Of a DNA stretch of 9,994 bases, positions 6,301-9,994 are shown in pieces. Under the pieces are notes generated by a model, which made no database searches, was not told where the DNA came from, and saw only the letters and a program-made list of their open reading frames with translations. Source of the DNA: CAYHPY01 sp964358485 (GTDB lineage Bacteria; Elusimicrobiota; Elusimicrobia; UBA1565; UBA9628); assembly GCA_964358485.1 (NCBI GenBank), contig CAYHPY010000124.1:1-9994 (forward strand), in the 5' to 3' direction. Position 1 is the first letter of the stretch; every line of letters starts with the position of its first letter. The translations under genes were made by a program, and so were the position numbers.

Positions 6301-9300
6301 TGGGCTGAGAACACCCCCGGCTCGCTCAAGGCCGATTGCAGGGCTCCCTGGAAGCCGTAGCGCCACACCCCCACCCGCTGGCCCCCGTCCGCATCCCCGG
6401 TCAAGGCCACGCTCGTCGCGTCGGCCGCGATGTCGCGGACGGTTTCGTCCTGGCCCGCCGCTCCCGACCAGCGCTTCTCGAACTGGAGGGCCCCGTCCAA
6501 GCCGAAGCGCAGAAGATGAAGATCTGTGGTTCCTTCCGCCTCGAATTTATTGGCCGCGACAAATAGCGCGTTATCAGCGTAGGCGATTCTGGCTTGCGAC
6601 ACGGCGTCGGCCACGGAGCGCGCGAATCCGGTTCTCAGGAAGGGCCCGCCAACCAAAGACGCGCCGTCCGGGGCGAACTTCCACAGGGCCAGATCGAGGC
6701 TCTCCAGCCCGGCGGGGGCGGGGTTCTTGGTAAAGCCCGCGATCCAAATATGTCCCGAAGGGTCCAGGGCGATCCCGAAGCCCCCATCCAGGCGACCGGA
6801 GCCGGTATAGGTTGTCGTCAGGCTGAGCAGATTCTCGGCCGGGCGGTAGCGCCAAAGGGCGAGCCTGGCCTGCAAATCACCCCCCTCGGGCGAGCCCCCG
6901 GTCACAGCCGCCCCGGCGATCCAGACGTCCCCGCCCGAGTCCAAGGCCACGTCCAGGTTCCCGAAGCCGGAATCGATCGTCGCGCTGGACAAGACCCGGG
7001 TCCCATCAATCGCCAGCCGGTACGCTGCCACGTCCACCGGGTCGCTTCCGGCTCCGCCCGCGTTGCCCACCACGACCGCCTCCCCCGAAGCGGTAAAGGA
7101 GACTGTGAACCTCCCGGCTTCCTGGGCGCCGGGCAAGGTGACTGAAGAGACGAACGCCCCGTTCGGACCGAACTTGGCCGCCGCGATCCCGCCCGCAAGT
7201 CGGAACACCTCCCAAATATTGCCCTGGGGATCGGCCGCCAACGCCAGGCCGTCGCTCTCGAGCGGGGGGGACGGCGGTGCTGGCGCGGCCGAACTGCTCA
7301 CCATGATCGTGACGGACTTGGCCCCTTCGTAATTGCCCGCGTTATCGACGCTGTAGAAGGCGACCGCGTGGGTCCCTAGGGAAAGGGCGAACGAGGTCGT
7401 GAACGTTTGCCCGGGTGTGGCGGAGGTGTCGACAAATACTTGATCAAGCAGGTAGTTGATCCTGGCGATGCCCGAGGTCGGGGCGTTCTGGACGAAGGTA
7501 TCGAAGGCTTGAAAACCGACCAAGGTCGCCGTGCTGATGAAATAGCCTCCGGCCTGATTGGTGGAGGGACCGATGAAGATGATCTCGGAAAATCCCGGGG
7601 TCGTGTCGCTTTGCGAACCGCAAACCAGGAACTGCGCGCTCGTCCCGGAATCGCCCGCGGGCTGGGTTTTGACGCTGAGCTCTTCGTTGGTCGCGAGATC
7701 ATTGGTTTGGTCCTGGCCGTCCGCGTCGATGAGATGCAGATGGAAGGTGTAGAACTCCCCGGGGCTCAAGCCCGAAACGGTCAACGTGAGTCCTTGCGTT
7801 TGGGGCGAAAAGCCGGCCGCGGGGAATGCGTAGCTGCGCACCCCGCAATCGCCGGTCGTGTAGTGAATCATGTAGCGGGTGCCGAGGGGATTGGCGCTTT
7901 CGTCCCACGCGGCCGTAAAACTGCCTGAGGAAATCGACAGGACCCGGAAGTTCTCGGCGCGGTTTAACCGCCGTGTCACGGTTACTTGGGAGACTCCGGG
8001 CGGGAAATCGGTTTGGATATTGCCAAGCAAGTCCCGCGTCCGGGAGGTGATGGTGAATTGTCCCGAGCCTTGGTGGATGTGCGTCGAGGAATTGAGGACC
8101 CAGCTCAAGGTCCCCGATGCCGGGAGGAAGGCCGGGGCCGGGGCGTAGGCCCCGACGCCGTCGTAAGAGAAGCCGTCCGCATCCCGTCGAACCTGAACCT
8201 CCACGGCGGCCACCCCATCGGGATCGAAGGCCGTCCCCGAGATGGTCAGCAAGGAGGTCACGTTCGCGCCGTTGGAGGGAAAGACGACCGCGGAAGCGGC
8301 CGTTGAGATAGCCGCTGACCCTCCCCCACAGTCGGTGGACTCCCCGGCATTAAGAGGTTCCTCGCCCGCCCCCGGGCCCAAAGTGGCGGCGATGACATGG
8401 TTGGATGGTTGTGTCGTGCAGCCGGGAGGGCACTCCAAGGCGTGGACATGGATGAGGTAATCCGTGAAGGGGGTCAGGCCCGTCATGGCCGCACGGGTCG
8501 AGTCCGAGATCAGGCCGAAGCCGTGGGTTTCCCCGGAAGAGCCCGGTCCCGGGCATTGAGATCCCGTGGACCATTCCAGCGAATAGAAAGTTCCGGGTGG
8601 ATTTCCGTTGGCGTTCCATTCCAAGGACAAGGTCGTGGAAGAGTGAGTGAGCGCCGTGAGCCCGTCCGGGGGCGCCAAGGTGGCCGGCGGATTGGCCACG
8701 CCCAAGACCGCCCCGACCAACCGCGCCCCGCGCGCCTGGAAATGGCCCCGCGCGCTGGAGTTCCCCGAGACCGTCAACTCGGCCGAGGGGGCAAAGAGTA
8801 TCCCCCGCCAGAAAGAGCCCCCGCCTATCGTCACCGGCTCGACCGAATCCGAGAAAACCGCCAGGTCCGTCGTCGGCCCCCGGTTGACCACCCCCCTCCC
8901 GCCGACCGAGATGGGGCCTCTGACGAATAGATTGACTCTGCCAGAAATCTCCAGGGAGGCGCCGCCCGTCACGGAAAGCCCCGCCAAGAGATAGGTTCCG
9001 GAGGACAAGACCAGCCGCTTGTTGCCCGTCACGACCAGGGCCCCGTCTTTGTTGAAGCCCGCCGGCGCGGGCAGGGCGGAGGCTTGGACTTCCGCCAGAA
9101 GGGCGGCAAGGTCCACCGGGGAGCAATCGACCGTTCCGGTCGAAACGCTACCTGTCACGAGGGACTGCCCCACGCTTCTGAGGGTGCCGGCCGCCACATT
9201 TCCGTTGAGGGTTGCGTTGCCCGCCAGGCTCACCAGCCCGTTGGCCGCCGCATTGCCATCAAGCCGCGCCCCGCCTTTAAGGTCGATGCCCGCGCAGGCC

Positions 9301-9994
9301 CCGATCAGGCGTCCGAGGAACGGAGCAATGTCAAAGCCAGGAGCGCCGCGCACCAGGACGGAAACTGCGCGGAAAGCCTCCTGGTTACCCACCCGGTCCA
9401 CGGCCCAGAAGCTCACCGTATGGGTACCGGGCGCCAGGATGAAAGCGGTGGTGAAATCCGCCAAGGGGCCTGAGTCCGTGGAAATCCGGATCGCGGAAAC
9501 GCCCGAGATGGTGTCCGTCGAGGCCAGGCTAATCTGATCCGTGGCCGATATGGAGAGGCTCCCACCGGCGACAACCGCACCGTTGACGAGTAGCTCCGTT
9601 GTCGGCGCCTGCCCGTCCGAGGTCAAGGATAAAGATTTCGCGGCTTCCACGTTGCCCGCCAGATCCGCGGCGCGGTATTGGATGGTGTGAGTTCCGGCGG
9701 CCAGGGAAAAAGGAGTGATAAAGGCAGTGAAGCTCCCGCCGTCCAGTGAGGTTTCGATGCGGGCCAGACCGCTTCCGGGAATGGGGTCCTCGGCGGTGAA
9801 GCTCACCAAGGCCGAAGTGCTCACGAAAAGCGTCCCGCCGGCATCTGTGAAGGAAGAGACCCCGACATGAATTGTCGTTACGGGTGCGATGGTGTCTGGC
9901 GTTGGGGGCGGCGGGGGAGGGGGCTCCGGCGGGGCCACGGGGCTTGAGGCCAGAACCGCGTAGAGACCCCCGACATTGGACAGTTCCGCCGTCA
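3015..9994 (-). CDS. Giant modular secreted/surface protein with Ig-like, FN3 and beta-propeller domains (5' partial)
   Basis: The gene ends with TAA at 3015-3017. The frame is open to the right edge: upstream of a GTG at 9938 it continues as TAELSNVGGLYAVLASSP. The true start and any signal peptide are therefore outside the window, and at least 2,326 residues are visible. Order from the N-terminal side, counting the GTG as residue 1: proline linker (1-13); OmpL47-type modules (about 14-198); DUF7305-like beta-solenoid (197-416); FN3 (417-523); Ig-like (544-658); FN3 (659-758); OmpL47-type (778-880); beta-propeller (892-1248); nine Ig-like modules (1254-2075); a DGDGI beta domain; a FlgD/sorting-like end. 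Cysteines occur only between the solenoid and the third OmpL47-type module; the rest is Cys-free, as in many exported proteins. No enzyme motif is evident, so adhesion or cell-surface structure is the likely role. It is separated from the R-M operon by 293 bases. Confidence 0.9.
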   Translation of the reverse strand, partial: TAELSNVGGLYAVLASSPVAPPEPPPPPPPTPDTIAPVTTIHVGVSSFTDAGGTLFVSTSALVSFTAEDPIPGSGLARIETSLDGGSFTAFITPFSLAAGTHTIQYRAADLAGNVEAAKSLSLTSDGQAPTTELLVNGAVVAGGSLSISATDQISLASTDTISGVSAIRISTDSGPLADFTTAFILAPGTHTVSFWAVDRVGNQEAFRAVSVLVRGAPGFDIAPFLGRLIGACAGIDLKGGARLDGNAAANGLVSLAGNATLNGNVAAGTLRSVGQSLVTGSVSTGTVDCSPVDLAALLAEVQASALPAPAGFNKDGALVVTGNKRLVLSSGTYLLAGLSVTGGASLEISGRVNLFVRGPISVGGRGVVNRGPTTDLAVFSDSVEPVTIGGGSFWRGILFAPSAELTVSGNSSARGHFQARGARLVGAVLGVANPPATLAPPDGLTALTHSSTTLSLEWNANGNPPGTFYSLEWSTGSQCPGPGSSGETHGFGLISDSTRAAMTGLTPFTDYLIHVHALECPPGCTTQPSNHVIAATLGPGAGEEPLNAGESTDCGGGSAAISTAASAVVFPSNGANVTSLLTISGTAFDPDGVAAVEVQVRRDADGFSYDGVGAYAPAPAFLPASGTLSWVLNSSTHIHQGSGQFTITSRTRDLLGNIQTDFPPGVSQVTVTRRLNRAENFRVLSISSGSFTAAWDESANPLGTRYMIHYTTGDCGVRSYAFPAAGFSPQTQGLTLTVSGLSPGEFYTFHLHLIDADGQDQTNDLATNEELSVKTQPAGDSGTSAQFLVCGSQSDTTPGFSEIIFIGPSTNQAGGYFISTATLVGFQAFDTFVQNAPTSGIARINYLLDQVFVDTSATPGQTFTTSFALSLGTHAVAFYSVDNAGNYEGAKSVTIMVSSSAAPAPPSPPLESDGLALAADPQGNIWEVFRLAGGIAAAKFGPNGAFVSSVTLPGAQEAGRFTVSFTASGEAVVVGNAGGAGSDPVDVAAYRLAIDGTRVLSSATIDSGFGNLDVALDSGGDVWIAGAAVTGGSPEGGDLQARLALWRYRPAENLLSLTTTYTGSGRLDGGFGIALDPSGHIWIAGFTKNPAPAGLESLDLALWKFAPDGASLVGGPFLRTGFARSVADAVSQARIAYADNALFVAANKFEAEGTTDLHLLRFGLDGALQFEKRWSGAAGQDETVRDIAADATSVALTGDADGGQRVGVWRYGFQGALQSALSEPGVFSAQEILLAPGRTWLAVAQSSTPYPFQGGETLAGQDIAITADTVGPSLVLEPVSGSTTTTARPLIAGVFADAGSGVDLASLRIFVDGAEVTAQSVVTASSISFRPGADLAQGAHLTSATVADRAGNAVAAGSSFFIDSIAPQTLLVIGEPRFGAGPVKISTLTLLGFAVSEAGQTFFAVDSGTFTLFTGAVALSTEGLRTVRFFSEDFAGNRETTKTETLGVDASAPVTQLQLTGPSYLGGRLFTASSTLVGFLAQDPAVDMVASGVARTEFRLDASTSFATFTAAFTLSEGEHALVYRSVDNLGLFETNRSTAITSDATAPATTLLVNGQPTGGASIIAISTDAFSLTSTDTASGVAAVRYRLDGGVEIAFTAEFSLSPGSHTLAYFAVDNVGNMESSRTVAVSVSAPDTLAPSLALSPIHGSTVTTTRPLIVATYSDPSGIDTGAVRIFLDASDVTTLASVGTSSASFQPAADLAQGTHTVIARVADLAGHVTTATSTFFIDSIAPRTDLLVGEPKFGTEPLFVSSRTLLGFSASGPAQTFFALDSMSFAAFTSSFTLATEGLRVISYFSRDSAGNQEVIRTTHVFADNTPPATTLLLNGVAAAGAQFIVTSTDAFSFTSTDTASGILSILLSTDGGAETAFGAAFTMAPGTHTLAFRGKDNVLNFEPLRTVTVSVSGPDVQAPTLSLAPPDKSTVTTPTPTIIASYADQLSGIDQGSVRLFLDGVNVTSGSLVTSSSATFVPASALAQGSHLVTAEVADAAGNHTTAQTEWFLDSLAPVTTLLLNGQPVTGPITASSTDSFSLSAADGGTGVAAILYALDGGVEQTFSSAFTLAAGNHSIGFHSRDRAGNLETVQTVSVTVPAQGFVVTLDLKPETLNLNSNGQFLSAHIEVTGAGTAALIATNTVRVSHVDDRLISPPVFIDPKGPVSLTDEDGDGIAELKVKFPREQVVAILPGNAEPKVTVSGVLAGGRTFEASDSIRTLGKGLTTAVEPDESGLALIGAYAFPNPAKGVAPTIRLQTRGTADSVHITVYNVFREVVHTANPGAPQRVDGRWTYDYSWSPAGQRTGVYTFRINARKAGYPEINAVGRVAVIR
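3350..3716 (-). other. DGDGI beta domain ('LDLKPETLNLNSNG' type)
   Basis: This ~120-residue segment starts VTLDLKPETLNLNSNGQFLS, continues TNTVRVSHVDD, has DEDGDGIAELKVKFPRE and ends VTVSGVLAGGRTFEASDSI. The order 'lDikP.tlNlnSnG..l.a.I / tv.v / D.DGdGi.el.vkF.r / v.vsG.l..G..F.g.D.i' recurs near the C-terminus of secreted multi-domain proteins in diverse environmental bacteria. The D-x-D-G-D-G segment resembles a calcium-binding loop. The domain name is not known to me, and the function is probably structural or calcium-stabilised. Confidence 0.5.
3717..4259 (-). repeat. Higher-order repeat copy 3: modules A3-C3 (543 nt)
   Basis: The third and shortest copy, lacking both B-type modules. A3 (3969-4259) has KSTVTTPTPTI, VRLFLDGVNVT, ALAQGSHLVTAEVADAAGN and WFLDSLAP. 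C3 (3717-3968) has ASSTDSFSLSAADGGTGV and AAGNHSIGFHSRDRAGNLE. It is the C-terminal end of the array, next to the DGDGI domain. Confidence 0.75.
4260..5075 (-). repeat. Higher-order repeat copy 2: modules A2-B2-C2 (816 nt)
   Basis: The second copy of the super-repeat, lacking the B' module. A2 (4788-5075) has GSTVTTTRPLI, VRIFLDASDVT, DLAQGTHTVIARVADLAGH and FFIDSIAP. B2 (4530-4787) has GEPKFGTEPL and AQTFFALDSMSF. C2 (4260-4529) has TSTDAFSFTSTDTASGI and APGTHTLAFRGKDNVLN. A1 and A2 still share near-identical DNA (for example gccttgggcNagatcggcg, near 4876 and 5977), which argues for a fairly recent duplication. Confidence 0.8.
5076..6179 (-). repeat. Higher-order repeat copy 1: modules A1-B1-B'-C1 (1104 nt)
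   Basis: The first and longest copy of an intragenic super-repeat. A1 (5889-6179) has GSTTTTARPLI, LRIFVDGAEVT, DLAQGAHLTSATVADRAGN and ends FFIDSIAP. B1 (5631-5888) has GEPRFGAGPV and GQTFFAVDSGTF. B' (5346-5630) is a related module with an extra SGVARTEFRLD segment. C1 (5076-5345) has ISTDAFSLTSTDTASGV and SPGSHTLAYFAVDNVGNME. Each module is 86-97 residues and is delimited by an Ala-Pro or Pro-Pro dipeptide. The modules are Ig-like beta sandwiches of the OmpL47/Big type. Confidence 0.8.
6195..7265 (-). other. Predicted seven-bladed beta-propeller
   Basis: About 357 residues (892-1248) contain seven recurrences of the strand 'ia.dp.G.iwvaG'. They are ALAADPQGNIWEVF, VSFTASGEAVVVGN, VALDSGGDVWIAGA, IALDPSGHIWIAGF, IAYADNALFVAANK, IAADATSVALTGD and ILLAPGRTWLAVAQ. 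Most alternate with an 'alwrf..dG.l' strand, and the mean spacing is about 51 residues. This is the layout of NHL/SBBP-like propellers often found in secreted proteins with Ig modules. The strands are preceded by a proline-rich linker (PAPPSPP, about 7265-7299). Propellers bind protein or glycan partners, and no catalytic residues stand out. The blade count is read by eye. Confidence 0.6.
7257..7262. other. CTCGAG site (predicted target of the encoded R-M system)
   Basis: CTCGAG spans 7257-7262, inside the codons for Leu-Glu-Ser at the start of the propeller. It is the only one I found by eye in the window. If the adjacent R-M system has PaeR7I/XhoI specificity, the adenine here should be methylated. 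Confidence 0.6.
7666..8690 (-). other. FN3 - Ig-like - FN3 block
   Basis: Two fibronectin type III domains flank an Ig-like domain. FN3-1 (8370-8690) begins APPDGLTALTHSSTTLSLEW and has GLTPFTDYLIHVHAL. FN3-2 (7666-7965) begins RAENFRVLSISSGSFTAAW and has GLSPGEFYTFHLHLID. The tryptophan on strand B and the G-L-x-P-x-x-x-Y motif are standard FN3 landmarks. The middle domain (7966-8310) has VFPSNGANVTSLLTISGTA, typical of bacterial Ig folds with two proline/glycine turns. This block holds most of the protein's cysteines (SQCPGP, LECPPGC, STDCGG, GDCGV), which could form disulfides outside the cytoplasm. Confidence 0.7.
8690..9350 (-). other. DUF7305-like beta-solenoid domain
   Basis: About 220 residues, roughly 197-416. 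They hold short repeated Gly/Ala/Asn-rich strands (GGARLDGNAAANGLVSLAGN, then ATLNGNV), then VTGNKRLVLSSGTYLLAGL, SGRVNLFVRGPISVGGRGV, and GILFAPSAELTVSGNSSARG. The order 'sGtYll / lsvtGgasl / vnlfVrG / i..aPsA.l..sGn....G...a' is the pattern I associate with DUF7305-like domains of large surface or pilus-associated proteins, probably a right-handed beta-helix. It has no clear catalytic motif. The family name is from recognition and needs an HMM test. Confidence 0.55.
9345..9900 (-). other. Two tandem OmpL47-type Ig-like modules (N-terminal pair)
   Basis: Each module follows the same pattern: a D-x-x-A-P-x-T-T opening, a STSAL/STDTISGV segment, a Dgg-x-x-x-F-t-t-F strand, then G-T-H-T-x-x-x-x-A-x-D-x-x-G-N-x-E. 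The first contains AAGTHTIQYRAADLAGNVE (9620-9900) and the second APGTHTVSFWAVDRVGNQE (9345-9615). The pattern matches the OmpL47-type beta domain common in large surface proteins. These two resemble the C-type modules of the distal array (3717-5345), so the array was apparently split by insertion of unrelated domains. Confidence 0.75.
9904..9934 (+). other. Potential G-quadruplex opposite the proline-rich linker
   Basis: Four G-runs (9904-9908, 9913-9917, 9919-9923 and 9931-9934) are separated by loops of 4, 1 and 7 bases. This meets the usual G-quadruplex rule with runs of four or more. They arise because the minus strand encodes PEPPPPPPPTP, and the plus strand is the template strand of that gene. 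Confidence 0.5.

Noticed and set aside
8350..9126. 258-codon frame on the minus strand, out of frame with the giant gene
   Set aside because: It overlaps the DUF7305-like and FN3 domains, and its translation is low-complexity Gly/Arg/Pro. There is no RBS or motif.
9936..9938. GTG at 9938 as the start of the giant gene
   Set aside because: The frame stays open to the window edge with plausible domain-end sequence (GGLYAVLAS) before the proline linker, and there is no signal peptide after the GTG.

Overview
The window is GC-rich bacterial DNA with three certain protein genes, the 3' end of a fourth, and one short intergenic stretch that is hard to explain. The large secreted protein on the minus strand carries OmpL47-type and fibronectin type III modules, a DUF7305-like beta-solenoid and a FlgD/sorting-like C-terminus. 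This points to a Gram-negative-type, probably uncultured lineage. The style resembles Elusimicrobiota and neighbouring phyla, but this is an inference from domain architecture and not a phylogenetic result.

Layout: (i) Positions 1-227 (+) hold the C-terminal end of a TPR-like protein. (ii) Positions 285-2721 (-) hold a compact two-gene type II restriction-modification cassette. A 245-residue PaeR7I/XhoI-family endonuclease (1984-2721) comes first and a 563-residue gamma-type N6-adenine methyltransferase (285-1976) comes second, with 7 bases between them. (iii) Positions 2722-3014 are intergenic and unusually rich in signals: an inverted repeat, a 25-codon ORF with a very strong ribosome binding site, two small look-alike hairpins, and two transcription terminators whose T-tracts face each other. 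(iv) From 3015 past the right edge (-) runs a giant secreted or surface protein of at least 2,326 residues. Its start and any signal peptide lie outside the window.

The giant protein is a mosaic. In protein order it has a proline linker, two OmpL47-type Ig-like modules, a DUF7305-like beta-solenoid, FN3, an Ig-like domain, FN3, another OmpL47-type module, a predicted seven-bladed beta-propeller, nine Ig-like modules, a DGDGI-containing beta domain, and a FlgD/T9SS-sorting-like C-terminal domain. The nine modules form a higher-order repeat that loses one module per copy: A-B-B'-C (1104 nt), A-B-C (816 nt), A-C (543 nt).

The endonuclease and methyltransferase should work together, one cutting and the other protecting CTCGAG. 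I found one CTCGAG site by eye, at 7257-7262 inside the giant gene. No controller (C) gene is recognisable. Sampled stretches of the R-M cassette are lower in GC than sampled flanks, which fits acquisition by transfer. I see no rRNA, tRNA, CRISPR array, IS element or phage gene. The best candidate for something undescribed is the structured intergenic element at 2763-2939. The R-M system belongs to a known family, and the giant protein is new mainly in its arrangement.
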